From positions 2,414,738 to 2,478,737 of the forward strand of contig CM055106.1 in assembly GCA_029204225.1 (NCBI GenBank): a stretch of DNA of 64,000 nucleotides, given 5' to 3'. How positions within the stretch are numbered: the first letter of the stretch is position 1; the number at the start of each line of letters is the position of its first letter. Below, in pieces: positions 11,373 through 23,476 of the stretch. The notes beneath the pieces are model-generated. The model searched no databases. It was not told where the DNA came from and was given only the letters and a program-made list of their open reading frames with translations. The stretch is from Diphasiastrum complanatum (taxonomy: Eukaryota; Streptophyta; Lycopodiopsida; Lycopodiales; Lycopodiaceae). The translations under genes were made by a program, and so were the position numbers.

Positions 11373-11875
11373 TCACCGGGAGAGTTACTACAAAAGCAGA
11401 TGTCTTCAGCTTTGGTGTGGTGTTGATGGAGCTCATAAGTGGTCGCAGAGCTCTTGATGAAACACAGTCTGAAGAGAATCTGCATCTTGTGGCATGGTTT
11501 AGGCGCATGCAGGCCAGTAAAGAATCATTTATGAACGTTATAGACCCAGTGATTGAAACTGGTAAAGATGGCTTTCAAAGCATCTGCACTGTAGCCGAAC
11601 TTGCTGGGCATTGTACTTCACGTGAACCTTACCAAAGGCCAGGCATGGGTCATGCAGTAAATGTATTGGCTCCACTGGTGGAGCAATGGAAGCCTAACCA
11701 TGTTGATTGGGAAGATATTGCTGGGACAGATCTGAACTTGACTCTTCCACAGGCTCTGAAAAAGTGGAAAGTCCTCGAAGATTCTTCAATGGGCTGCTTT
11801 AATGATAGCCAGGCAAGCCTTCCCACTAGGCCTGCAGGTTTTGCTGATTCCTTCACTTCTGCAGATGGCCGATAA
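11373..11875 (+). CDS. TMK: TMK-type LRR receptor-like kinase, exon 2
   Basis: Exon 2 supplies the C-terminal kinase lobe and tail (166 full codons plus the split codon). Motifs: [21 protein letters not shown] (the conserved D and G of the F helix), G-R-R-A-L-D-E, and the late C-x2-R-x5-R-P block. The tail W-K-P-x4-D-W-E-D and the end at S-A-D-G-R resemble the TMK C-terminus. Total length 978 aa is close to the roughly 940-aa Arabidopsis family members. No frameshift or missing catalytic residue was seen, so the gene should be functional. Confidence 0.93.
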
Positions 11876-13200
11876 TGCATATCTAATATTGGGTGATAAA
11901 CATTATAGAGTACACGCACATTGGTAATGCTTACACATGTTTAGAGTTTACCTATGCTGGCTGATCCTCATAACAACGTGTCAGCTGTGACATTGACTGT
12001 TGCCATCAGTCATTTCACTCTTGTGTGCATATTTTCTTTACATGCCAAAGTGAGAGCATGAGGTTAGGCATTAGTGGACCTATGTATCTAAATTCGGAGC
12101 TATCCTTTTTGTTTATTCTCATGGCTTGTTCCTCCAAGAAGCAGCAAGTTGTTGAAGGTCTCTTATCCTCTCTTTGAGTTCAAGGATTCTACACCAATCA
12201 GCCACATGAAGGGGCACCCAAGAGAACAAGATTGTCATCATTGCTTGATTTGTTACAGTAAGCTTTGTGATCTATACCTTGCAAGTGAACAGTTGGAATT
12301 AATTCAGCAGTGGACAGGCTAGGAAGGCAATGATGCTGGTAAATAACATGCTATGTGTTCTTAAACCATGAATGTCATCCATGGCTGCAGCTTCTTTGAG
12401 CATAGGTAGTTGTAAGAACCAGAAGTTGATTTAGCACAATGACTGCAGTGTAGAACGGCTGTAGTGCCTTATCAAGCACGACTTTGTTACTCTTTTGACA
12501 TTAGTCTCACTGCAGCGTGATTATGACCAACAACTTGAAATTTGTGTTAAAAAATCTCAACAAAACTTGCTGAATTGGCTTGTGTACTTTTTCTGGTTTA
12601 GTTGTTGTTTCAGTCCTTTTGGTATGAGTGTACAAGATGTTGTGTGTTATTTTAAGGCATGTTCCATGGGTGCATGTTAGTCTTCCTTCCCTTGAAAGAA
12701 TGAAAGTTTCTACTGAAATCTTGATTAACACTCTCAATGTCAGTGATTCCTGATTCAACATGAGAACACAAAGAATGAATACTATACATTGGGCTCTCTG
12801 GAACTTGATTTCAACAAACTGCTTTTGACGTTTAATATTGCACAATACAAAATAACCACACTAGATTAATCTGTGCATTAAAACCTTGTGTGGGGTATTC
12901 ATATCACGTAATGTTGTGTGCTCTGGCTTTCTTTGTGTTTTGGAGGCACCTCCACTAGCACAATTTTTAACCACAATTTGTATTTGGAAAAGCCAGCTGT
13001 CTTACTAAGACATTATGCTGGAATCTGCCATGACAACTGGATTACTAGCTGATTCTGCCAAATTTATCACCCTTCACAGCTGGCTTGAATTTCTGAAAAC
13101 TCATGACCAGATAAATTGCATATCATGTTCACGATTAATTATGTAGTTCTAATTTATACCTGCCAGCTAAAATTGACAAGCAAATTAATGTTCTATATCA
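11876..13200. other. 3' flank of the receptor kinase gene, no further gene
   Basis: AT-rich sequence that includes the probable 3' UTR. No unambiguous polyadenylation signal could be picked from several AT-rich candidates. The short frames here have no protein-like features. Confidence 0.4.
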
Positions 13201-13377
13201 GAAATCAAGGGCAAATCCTCGGGCTCTTGAGTTTCCAGTGTCAGGCAATTTTTTGGCTCATATGGATTTGGCCTGGTTGGAGAAGGAGAGGAGAAAGATC
13301 TGATGGATGCGAGTTCTGCGTTGATCCCCTCGTCGGATCATTTTCTTCTCCAAGAGATCATTTGCGCATCTGGCACT

Positions 13378-13598
13378 GGGTCGTATTCACATGCGATGTG
13401 AAGGATATTTTGGATATGGTGCGTAAGAAAGAATTCACCCTTGCTGTTGTTGATATTCCCTACGGATACAGATTGAAAGGGTCGTCAGGTGATGAATCTG
13501 CATTTACATATCAGCAGATTTTACAGGTTGTCAGATCTTTTAAGGAGTTAACAACTAGTGACGTACGCCCTGATGGCCGCAGGGTTTCATTCAAATAG
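13378..13598 (+). pseudogene. Fragment of an unknown repeat-family protein with D-I-P-Y-G motif
   Basis: An open stretch of about 73 codons reads protein-like: D-V-K-D-I-L-D-M-V, then F-T-L-A-V-V-D-I-P-Y-G-Y-R-L-K-G, ending with R-P-D-G-R-R-V-S-F-K and a TAG. The hydrophobic strand followed by D-I-P-Y-G resembles the D/N-P-P-Y motif of amino-methyltransferases, but no SAM-binding motif is visible, so no function is assigned. The terminal GRRVSFK block recurs at 54395-54455 (G-P-N-G-R-R-V-S-F-K-Q), so this is part of a dispersed sequence. The open frame can be extended upstream to 13116, but that part does not look coding. Confidence 0.4.
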
Positions 13599-13679
13599 TC
13601 TTTTTCGCCATTATGGTTGAGTGCCTAAAGAAATGCGCTCACTGAAATGCAATTTTCAGCTAGAACTCTGGTGACAAAC

Positions 13680-14310
13680 TGATAAAAAAAATCCTCGAAC
13701 GATTTGCGAACAGTTTTGCGAAACTCGAATATTATATATGTTCGAAAATAATTCGTGTTGGATCAATCAGGCCCTGTAACACAACGAAACAAAACGAGAC
13801 AAAATCTAGATGAAAAACGAAACGAACCGAAGCAAAGTGAAATTTAAACGAGCTCTGACATTGATTCATGTTGGAAGCATACAGATCGTGAAACAAAATG
13901 AAACGAAGTGAAAGAGTTCATGACAAGGTCAATCAGGCTCTGTAACGAGACGAGACGAAACAAAACGAAACAAGGCGAAACAAAACGAAATGAAACGAAA
14001 CTTACGTGAGTTCTGAAATTGATTTACCCTTATAGTCAAGTGTTCGCAAAGCGAAAGCATTCACGAACAAAATCATTTTGTCAGAAATTCAGATATGATT
14101 GTTGGTCACTGCCGGCTATATCATTCCTACAATCCTTCAGAGTGTAAACAGACACTGCTGATCTACGTTAACAAATTAATATAGCATTCAACGAAATCAA
14201 ACCAAAGTGCAGAATTGAATAAACAAGTGAATCATATACACAAATTGTAACAGACAAATTTTCATTCAAGATCATACAATAATATATTATAATATGTGCA
14301 CAACAACGAC
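13680..14310. repeat. GAAAC-rich degenerate tandem repeat, possible LTR remnant
   Basis: A unit of about 166 bp is present twice. Each copy starts with TCAATCAGGCYCTGTAAC (13763 and 13929), runs through many GAAACRAAAC words, and ends with a GAGYTCTGAMATTGATT-like block. Composition (CGAAAC, TTCGCGAA, GTTCGC words) resembles the family A and element C LTRs, so it may be a decayed LTR on the minus strand; this is not proven. Confidence 0.45.
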
Positions 14311-14362
14311 AATATTATCTATTGATCTTCTTGATTCTTCAAGCACTGCATGACAGATCCAC
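14311..14362 (-). repeat. 52-bp copy of the family A gag start region
   Basis: These 52 bases are identical to 20773-20824, which in the minus-strand family A element covers the leader and the first gag codons. The family B 5' LTR begins at the next base. This indicates that element B inserted into a family A copy different from, or rearranged relative to, the one now on its right. Confidence 0.85.
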
Positions 14363-15250
14363 TGTGAAAGATTCAACTAGTTTCATCAAATTTTGTAATA
14401 TTTCCATATTTGGCATATTGAGGCCAAAACTTGTTTCAGACTTAGAGGTTGACTTTTCAAAGTTCATTAGTCTAAATTTCATTTGAATAAACACTTTTTG
14501 AAAGCGTGGGAAAGATAGAATGCGAGTTTGAGTAGATTCAATTTGAATAAGTTGGGTACATTGAATCTAGACCCAAAATTGGTAGGGTTAGCATTTTGGT
14601 GGGAAAGCCAAGTGGCCAAATAGGGTTTGGACCTGCTATAAAAGGATGTAACTCGTGGAGAGAGTCATCTTCTCTCTTCTCTATCTCATTTCATGCTTAT
14701 ACATGGTTCTCTTAGGTTCTACTATCCATTGGTGCACTATCTTGGTGATTGCTTGCAATTCTATGTGTAGAATGATCTATATTTGCTATTTCTGGATCCA
14801 CACGTGTGAAATATAGTAGCTTGCTGGTTTTTTATGGACAGCAACAGTACATAATCATTTCATTCAAGTTTGATCAAGTTCTATTAGTGTTTGCATCTCA
14901 AATTGTGTGTAGTGGTGGCTTATAGATTGCATATCAAATTTTCAGCATTTGCATGTAGATTTGGAATAGTCAATTTTTTGTGATTTTGTCAAAACCCTAA
15001 TTTTGATTGGATCTCTAGACAGTGAGGTTGTTGGACTTCATTTGAGTGTGTTTCAATCTTAGGAAGTGGCAAAAGTCATTAGATTGAGGATAGATCATAG
15101 GTTGATCAAGATTCCATGATTCTATGTGTTGATTTGCTTGGATAAGTGCTAGAAGAGAATTTGTGAGATAGTTTCAAATCTTGGTGATTTCTTTTGAAAG
15201 CATTTGTTGTTGTTCAAAGGAGTGCTTTGTGCATTGAAACAGGTTGAAAG
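14363..15250 (+). repeat. 5' LTR and leader of copia element B
   Basis: The first ~110 bases match 18005-18115 with few differences, which identifies them as LTR. A good TATA box (CTATAAAAGG, 14636-14645) lies about 275 bp inside. The LTR end and primer binding site are not resolved; I found no canonical initiator-Met primer site, so 15250 is an approximate end before the gag ATG at 15272. Confidence 0.65.
14636..14645 (+). promoter_or_regulatory. TATA box of the copia B LTR promoter
   Basis: CTATAAAAGG, within the LTR and followed by a pyrimidine-rich TCTTCTCTCTTCTC stretch, as in many plant copia promoters. Confidence 0.55.
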
Positions 15251-15271
15251 AGAAGATCAGGTCATTGCTAC

Positions 15272-16639
15272 ATGGCAACCTCGATTGGAGTCATGTTGGA
15301 CGCCAATGATAGGCTTACCTCAAGTAACTATTCATTATGGAAAGTGAGGATGGAGTCACTTCTTGAGATGAATGATGTTTTGGATATTGTTGTAGGTTTG
15401 GAGGAGAGACCAGCAACACAACAAGATCAATTGAGGTATGACAAGAGGGCCAAGAAGGCTCTACACATGATAAAGATGAATGTTACCAATGAACTTCTCA
15501 AGGAGGTTGGAAAGTGCACATCATCTTTGGAAGCTTGGAATTCATTCAAGAAGCTTTATGAATCCAAGTCTACTTCTAGAGTGTTGACTCGAAGAAGGCA
15601 AATCTTTTCTTGTTTGCAAAAGAATGAGGAAAGTCCAAGTACTTTTGTTTTGAGAATGAAAGCATTGAATGATGAGTTAGCTTGCATAGATGAAAGCATT
15701 AAGGAAGGAGAACTTATTCAAGTGATTCTTAATGGCTTGTTGGATGCTCATGCTAACATTGTTCAAAGTATTGCTATTCAAAAGACTTTGCCAAGTTTGA
15801 TGGATCTTCAAGAGATCTTGATCAATGAGGAATATAGGCTTCAAGCAAGAGGTGGATCTACATCGACACTTCAAGAGGATGCTATATTCACAAAGGGCAA
15901 ATTCAAAGGCAAAACCAAAAGCAAGTGGTCTAAAGGGCAAGATCAAGTGGATGCTTCTTCAAGTGGAAAAAAGAAGGATAGATCAAAGCTCAAGTGCTTC
16001 TATTGTGGCATCAAAGGACACTTTGCAAGTGAGTGCTACAAGAAGAAGAGAGATCAAGGAGACAAACAAGGTAATCTTACTCTTGATGAGGATGTGTATG
16101 ATGTCTTTGTCAAGTTCAAGAATGCAAGGGAGAACCAATTTTCCACAAAGATCAAGTGCTTGAGAGGTGACAATGGTGGTGAGTACATATCTAACAAGTT
16201 CAAGGCCTTTTGTGATGAGCATGGGATCAAGAGGGAGTATACAACATCAAGGACCCCACAACAAAATGGAGTGGCTGAAAGGAAGAATAGAACTTTATGT
16301 GAAAGTGATAAAGCTATGAGGTTAAGTGCTAATCTTGACAAACCATTTTGGGATCAAGCTTTGTTGTGTACCAATTTCTTGTGCAATAGGTGGCCGAGTG
16401 CTATTTTGGATGGAAGGACACCTTTTGAGATGCTATTCAAGAGGAGGCCGAGTGTCAGCTTTCTAAGAACCTTTGGATGCACATGCTATGTCAACATTAC
16501 TCTTGATGATAGGACCAAGGAGGATCCATCTTCAAGAAGAGGTATTTTTGTTGGATATAGTGAGGTGAGTAAAGCCTACAAGGTTTACATTCCTTCTACT
16601 AACAAAGTGATTGTTGGTAGAGATGTCATTTTTTTATGA
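15272..16639 (+). CDS. Copia B gag-integrase fusion ORF (455 aa)
   Basis: One uninterrupted frame. Residues 1 to about 195 are copia gag (L-T-S-S-N-Y-S-L-W-K near the start, typical UBN2-type spacing). Then a Lys-rich stretch and an intact zinc knuckle C-F-Y-C-G-I-K-G-H-F-A-S-E-C. Soon after (about 16090-16140) it joins in frame to the integrase core at K-I-K-C-L-R-G-D-N-G-G-E-Y, followed by N-G-V-A-E-R-K-N-R and the integrase C-terminal part. Protease, the HHCC domain and the first catalytic Asp of the integrase are missing, so the fusion cannot process or integrate by itself. The frame ends at 16637-16639 because one extra T in a T-run shifts the downstream segment; G-I-I-P-K-V-S-S continues in the next frame. 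Gag could still assemble if expressed. Confidence 0.8.
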   Translation: MATSIGVMLDANDRLTSSNYSLWKVRMESLLEMNDVLDIVVGLEERPATQQDQLRYDKRAKKALHMIKMNVTNELLKEVGKCTSSLEAWNSFKKLYESKSTSRVLTRRRQIFSCLQKNEESPSTFVLRMKALNDELACIDESIKEGELIQVILNGLLDAHANIVQSIAIQKTLPSLMDLQEILINEEYRLQARGGSTSTLQEDAIFTKGKFKGKTKSKWSKGQDQVDASSSGKKKDRSKLKCFYCGIKGHFASECYKKKRDQGDKQGNLTLDEDVYDVFVKFKNARENQFSTKIKCLRGDNGGEYISNKFKAFCDEHGIKREYTTSRTPQQNGVAERKNRTLCESDKAMRLSANLDKPFWDQALLCTNFLCNRWPSAILDGRTPFEMLFKRRPSVSFLRTFGCTCYVNITLDDRTKEDPSSRRGIFVGYSEVSKAYKVYIPSTNKVIVGRDVIFL

Positions 16640-17489
16640 GGGAATCATTCCAAAGGTGTCTTCAAGCATGATTGATGGTAAAGTAGATGGTTCTAACATT
16701 CTTGATGTTGATGAGAAGGATCCTACTTTGTATGGCGGTGATGATGGACCTTCATCAAGTCAAAAGCCAAGGAGAACATCAAGAGAAAGACAAGTACCTT
16801 CAAGGCTCACATATGATCAAAAGGGTAAGCAAGTAGTTTCTGGAAATTATGTTGCTTTCCTAACCTCTTTGGATGATCCTACAAGTGTAGATCAAGCAAG
16901 GAAAGAAGAGGAGTGGATCCAACCAATGGATCTTGAGTATCGATCTCTTATGAAGGGTGGAACATCTTTTGGAAGATCTTCTTGTGTACATGGAGCTATG
17001 CAAGTGGATGGATGTTATCTTGCTGTAAAAGCAAGTAATGGATCTGGAAAAAAAAGTTTGTTCAATGACTTTGATGGTCAAGTTGAAGATCAAGAGGTTG
17101 ATCTCAAAGCACTTCAACTAGTCAAAAGGGAAGGTGACAATTTGGAGCTAGTCAAGAGCGTCAAAGGAGAGGTAATTGGCAAAGGTGTTATGGATCTGTT
17201 TTTACAGCATATTTAAGACTCAAGTAAGGTCAAAGGAGCAGCAAGGAAGTGTTGTTCAAGTTTACTTTACTTGTTCTATCTCATGTTTGAGCAATTTCAT
17301 GTGGATGTGTGCAAATTGTTAAGATATGGTAAAACTAGCTACATTGGTGAGCATTGTTTTGATGTTGGATTTGTACTAGCATTCTTGGCTGATTTTGCTG
17401 ATGGAAATGAAGCTATTGGAGGTTCATTATGTCACTCATCCATGGCTAAGTTCTCAAGTGTTGAGCTACTTGGTGCCAATACTATTGTA
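16640..17489 (+). pseudogene. Copia B linker and degenerate RT region with unexplained insert
   Basis: From 16640 to about 16960 the frame gives the variable integrase-RT linker and the first RT residues (E-E-W-I-Q-P-M-D-L-E-Y-R-S-L-M-K). Beyond about 16990 only faint RT resemblance remains, and the Y-V-D-D core is absent. The segment of about 500 bp up to 17489 matches no retroelement motif I know. The frame stops at 17214-17216. It may be mutated RT, a filler captured at a deletion, or a host fragment. Confidence 0.55.
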
Positions 17490-18009
17490 TGAGGGATCAT
17501 CACCTAATCTTTTTGGATTTTCAGATTCAGACTATGCTGGAGATGTAATGGATCGGAAATCCATTAGTTCTTATTGTATTTTCATAGGTGATGGAGCTAT
17601 ATCATGGATGTCAAAGAAACAAGCCACTATCTCATTGTCATCTAGTGAGGCCGAGTACAAAGCTCTTACACATTGCACAAAGGAGATGGTATGGATCAAA
17701 AGGATGATCAAGGATCTTCACTTGCTGGATTTTTCAGAGAGCCCAATCATCTTTTGTGACAATCAATCAGCCCAAAGAATGGCATCCAATCCTATCTTTC
17801 ATGCTAGGAGCAAGCATATTGAGATACAATATCATTTTGTGAGGGAGCGAGTCATTGCAAAGGAGGTGGAGCTTCAACATGTGCCTTCAAGGGAATGTGT
17901 AACTGATATCTTCACCAAAGCATTGGGAAAAGACTTGTTCATGAAGCATAGGACTTCACTTGGAGTATTATCAAAGTCTATGCTAAAACTAGTTGAAGAG
18001 GGAGTGTGA
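17490..18009 (+). pseudogene. Copia B RNase H and polypurine tract
   Basis: Complete C-terminal RNase H: S-D-S-D-Y-A-G-D, W-M-S-K-K-Q-A-T-I-S-L-S-S-S-E-A-E-Y, C-D-N-Q-S-A, H-A-R-S-K-H-I-E-I and D-I-F-T-K-A-L. The acidic residues expected of copia RNase H are present. It ends at the purine-rich GAAGAGGGAG tract next to the 3' LTR. Without an upstream RT it is a passenger remnant. Confidence 0.85.
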
Positions 18010-18115
18010 AAGATTCAACTAGTTTCATCACATTTTGCAATATTTCCATATTTGGCATATTGAGGCCAAAACTTCTTTTAGACTTAGAGGTTGACTTTTC
18101 AAAGTTCATTAGTCT
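18005..18115 (+). repeat. 3' LTR of copia B, truncated
   Basis: Starts TGTGAAAGATTCAAC and follows the 5' LTR (14363 onward) to about 18115, ending in TTCATTAGTCTT. From there the sequence is family A RT start on the minus strand. The cut therefore removed most of this LTR, including its promoter. Confidence 0.85.
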
Positions 18116-18656
18116 TCATTCATGGCTTGGATCCATCTGTCCTTCTCTGGACATTCAATTGCTTTCTCGAATGTCTGTGGTTCGTCACTGAATCCACAAA
18201 ACTCTTCTGATGTAGAAGCAGAGTTGTCTGGTACATATCTTGCTGGCACTTTTTGTTGTCTTGTTGACCTTTCAGGAGATCCTCCTAAAACTGCAATGCC
18301 TTTGTCTTTTTCTACTCTGCTAGGTCCGGAACCATCTCGGTTTATAGGTACTATAGTAGAAGGATGTCTCTCGAATCTTTCGTCTTCTGATTCGTCACTC
18401 GAATGTGAAGCGACTCGAAAATCTTCGTCTTCGTGTTCGTCTTATGCTCCCTCAGTCACAATTGGTAGATCATAGTACTGTCTTTCAAGAACTTCATAGC
18501 TGACATGATCATCGTTGGCCACGTTCTACTCTCATCAAATCTGACATCTCTGATTGTCTTCACAGTGTTTGTCTCTGGCATGTAGACTCTGTAGTATGAC
18601 GAATTATTGTCATATCCTACAAGATATCCCTGTTCAGCTTTCTCATCAAGCTTCTT

Positions 18657-19576
18657 TCAAAGCTTATTAGGAATATGTGCATAAGCTACATAGCAAAAGA
18701 TTCTGACGTGAGCCAGATTGGGTTTTCTACCCCACCATAATTCGTGTGGTGTCGTGTGAGGAGCACCAGACTTTCTTGTCCTGTTTTGAATATAAGCAAC
18801 TGTAGCTACTGCTTCAACCCACAGTACTCTTGGAGCTTTCGAGTAGGCCATCATGCATCTGAAAACTTTCATCAGAGTCCTATTCTTTCTTTCTGCAACA
18901 TCGTTGTGTTGCAGTGTGTAAGATGCAGTCCTTCTGTGAATGATACCACGATCTTTGCAGAAGTCGGTGAAGCGATTCAAGATGTATTCTCCACCTCGAT
19001 CTGTCCTGATTTGTTTCACTTTGTTGCGAGTGCATCTCTCTCCCCAATTCACATACTCTGTGAATTTTTCAAATGTGTCTGATTTGTTGTGAATAGAATA
19101 CACTTTGGAAAATTTACTGTAATCATCAATGAAGGTAATGTAATATTTCAAGTCTCCTATTGAGATCACATTGAAAGGCCCACAGATGTCAGAATGTACT
19201 AACTCTAAAATCTTGGTCGTTTTGTAAGAGTCCTTGACAAATGGAGTGTGTGACATCTTACCCTTCAAACATGCATCATAGGTGGTCGAACTGTTCGCAT
19301 TCGAGATGCTCACTCCTGTGATTGCTCCATGATGGAATTCATATGGCATAGTCTCCTGTGCCATAGAGTGTCTGGTGAATCATCATGAGTCTGATGCACT
19401 TGATTTGTAGGCAAGCGTACCTTTAGGTGATATAGATTGCCTTTTCTTCTGCCTTGAGTGATCAGGGTACTACTACTAGCATCAACAACATTGCATGCTT
19501 CGTCTGAGAATGTCACACGCATCCCTGCATCAGCTATTCTTGCCATAGAAAGCAAGTCCTGCTGCAGTGTAGGCAC
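18657..19576 (-). pseudogene. Copia A2 integrase with protease end
   Basis: Two overlapping frames (19310-19576 and 18657-19364) give the protease C-terminus, then the gag_pre-integrase region, then the integrase core. The first catalytic Asp (H-S-D-I-C-G-P), second (R-T-D-R-G-G-E-Y) and Glu (V-A-E-R-K-N-R) are all present. The zinc-binding C-x2-C has become T-Y-D-A-C, losing one Cys. A frameshift near 19320-19360 splits the zinc-binding region. Confidence 0.8.
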
Positions 19577-19689
19577 GAACTGAACATCTTTGAGTCATCT
19601 GTCTCTGCCGTTCGTGTTAAGCCACAGTGAACCAATATCGTTCACTTGATGTTTGGATCCATCTCCAAGAACAATGAATTTTGATGGAT

Positions 19690-20037
19690 CTAAAATTCGA
19701 AAATCAGACATAATTTGTCTTCATGTAACAAAGTGTGAGGTAGTCCTGAGTCTAGGATTACCTCTTGTGTGTCAGGTGTTGACACTACACACATGTCTGC
19801 ACAGATGTAGGCGGTCGAATTATTTTTGTTCGATCTTTCTTCGTCCATTTTTGAGCTCTCAGGCTCCTCGACATAGGACAAACTATTATTGTTCTCATGT
19901 ATGCTTTGTGCTAATTTGTTTCTTGGATTCAGGCGGTAGTCCATGGCTGCATGACCCTTCTTGTGACAGTGGATAGACTCAATTTTCGGATTGAGCCAGC
20001 ACGATGTGATTGTGTGTCCTTCGCGTTTGCATCTCAC
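19690..20037 (-). pseudogene. Copia A2 zinc knuckles and protease start, frameshifted
   Basis: It reads R-C-K-R-E-G-H-T-I-T-S-C (first knuckle) and H-C-H-K-K-G-H-A-A-M-D-Y (second knuckle, last Cys changed to Tyr). Then V-I-L-D-S-G at 19744-19752 carries the intact protease triad. One base is missing directly after the triad, so the frame becomes L-P-H-T-L-L and ends at 19690. Confidence 0.8.
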
Positions 20038-20427
20038 GCAGGTCTTATTATCTCCACCTTGTTGTTTCGACCTCCCTTTGTTTTTTCATTTGCCTTTGCT
20101 GGTTCCTTCTGCTTGTTGATCACGATTTTGCTTTCGATTTGACTCCCTCTTGGGTTGAATTGTTTCTTGGCCTTCTCCTTGTTGTTGTAGAGGTCTTGGT
20201 CAGAAGCATCCTCGTGATCAAGATGCTCGAGTCTCGACTTCCTCTCAAATCTCAACAATTGCCTTTTCGAGTGTCATTGTAGGATCCTTTGCTAGCAGAG
20301 TTCTGGTTGTCTGGACGGATCTAGGTAAGGCTCTCAACAGATAAGTGAGCTGCTTCTCTGCTGACATTGCATTTTCTGCTCCAGAATTGTGTAGTGAAAG
20401 GAATAGATCCTTCATCTTGCCATCCCA

Positions 20428-20808
20428 CTATAGGTTTGTCAGCTGATCTTCAAGCATCATTATTTGACTACGAAATTTTGTCTGAAATCTTGTGAGTAGT
20501 GTATCCCACATCTCCTTTGCTTTGGAGAGTGTAGCTAGGTCAAGTGTGAGGCTATCCTCGATGGATGATGATAACAAGGCTACTACCTTGTCATTCTTCT
20601 CCCTCCATTCGGGTAGCTCCTTGCCTATTGTTTTAGGCATCTCCTCGGTGCCATCTACCCAGGAGAATAATCCTTCGCCCTTTAGTATCAGTGAGGTCTT
20701 CACCTTCCATGCTAGGAAGTTATATCCTGACGAATCCAAACTGTATAGATCTTGGATTGTATGCTGCTGATCAATATTATCTATTGATCTTCTTGATTCT
20801 TCAAGCAC
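20428..20808 (-). pseudogene. Copia A2 gag N-terminal region
   Basis: Begins at an ATG (20808) and encodes a typical gag N-terminus: Y-N-F-L-A-W-K-V-K, G-T-E-E-M-P, W-D-T-L-L-T-R-F and L-E-D-Q-L-T-N-L. A TAG where the relative at 44711-49613 has a Gln codon before W-D-G stops it. The downstream frame continues toward the zinc knuckles. Confidence 0.8.
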
Positions 20809-20849
20809 TGCATGACAGATCCACGCAACGCATTGGCGTGAGAGAAATA

Positions 20850-21275
20850 TAATTCTCTAACGAATAATGTCTCGCTTACTAGCGGACTGGATCTACAGAT
20901 CCTCTACAAAATTGTCTCACACACAAATAGACTTGTATTCTATATTTCTCGTCTTCTGACTTCTTGTCTTGCCTATTGTATTATGCATCAAATAGAAAGT
21001 ATATAGTCGCATTGTGTAACTACCAGATTAGAGAGATCAAACATCTACAACTAATCATGAATTACAAGAGTGGCAGATTAGCCACAATCTAGAGTACTTC
21101 TGCTTATGTCATGATATCTGATCAAATATTTGTACCCCATGGTACTTGGCCGATTTTCTTGGTCAGTTGAGGAGCACGACTGATTTTGTGTTGTGTTGTG
21201 TTGTGTCGTCTTTTGTCAAAAGTTCAGGATTGAAAGCTAGCAAAGCTTTTCCAATAGAAAGATTTTGTTTCTTCA
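20850..21275 (-). repeat. 5' LTR of copia A2
   Basis: In reverse complement it matches the A1 3' LTR (2596-2915), with the LTR start TGAAGAAAC at 21275. The 3' limit of this LTR near the leader is approximate. A repeated GTTGT stretch (about 21188-21206) is specific to this copy. Confidence 0.7.
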
Positions 21276-21412
21276 GCATAGACTTTGATAACACTCCAAG
21301 TGACGTCCTATGCTTCATGAACAAGTCATTACCAATGCTGTGGTGAAGATATCAGCTACACATTCCCTTGAGGACACACGTTGAAGCTCCACCTCCTTTG
21401 CAATGACTTTCT
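21276..21412 (-). pseudogene. Clipped RNase H end of a family B-type copia element
   Basis: The reverse complement of 21276-21412 matches 17850-17985 of element B (its RNase H C-terminus, around D-I-F-T-K-A-L and the L-G-V-L block) with about ten differences. It abuts the A2 LTR boundary exactly, as expected if A2 had inserted into, or recombined with, a family B copy on the minus strand. Confidence 0.8.
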
Positions 21413-23435
<2,023 letters not shown>

Positions 23436-23476
23436 CGCTCGCTCCAAAAGAAGAATCACTTCTGCCTCTAGCCTTC

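Larger units (their letters stand above)
14363..18115 (+). mobile_element. Copia element B: non-autonomous deletion derivative
   Basis: Bounded on the left by an LTR starting TGTGAAAGATTC (14363) and on the right by the start of the same LTR (18005), which is cut after about 111 bp. Between them lie a gag-integrase fusion ORF, a degenerate region where the RT should be, and an RNase H end. Protease, the integrase N-terminal domain and the RT active site are absent. The right flank is family A sequence on the opposite strand. Confidence 0.85.
18116..21275 (-). mobile_element. Copia element A2 (family A), truncated at the RT
   Basis: Minus-strand order, right to left: 5' LTR (about 20850-21275), gag, zinc knuckles, protease, integrase, linker, and the first RT residues at about 18116-18200, where element B cuts it off. 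It has frame breaks at gag, protease and linker. It is a close relative of A1 at the start of the window. Confidence 0.9.
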
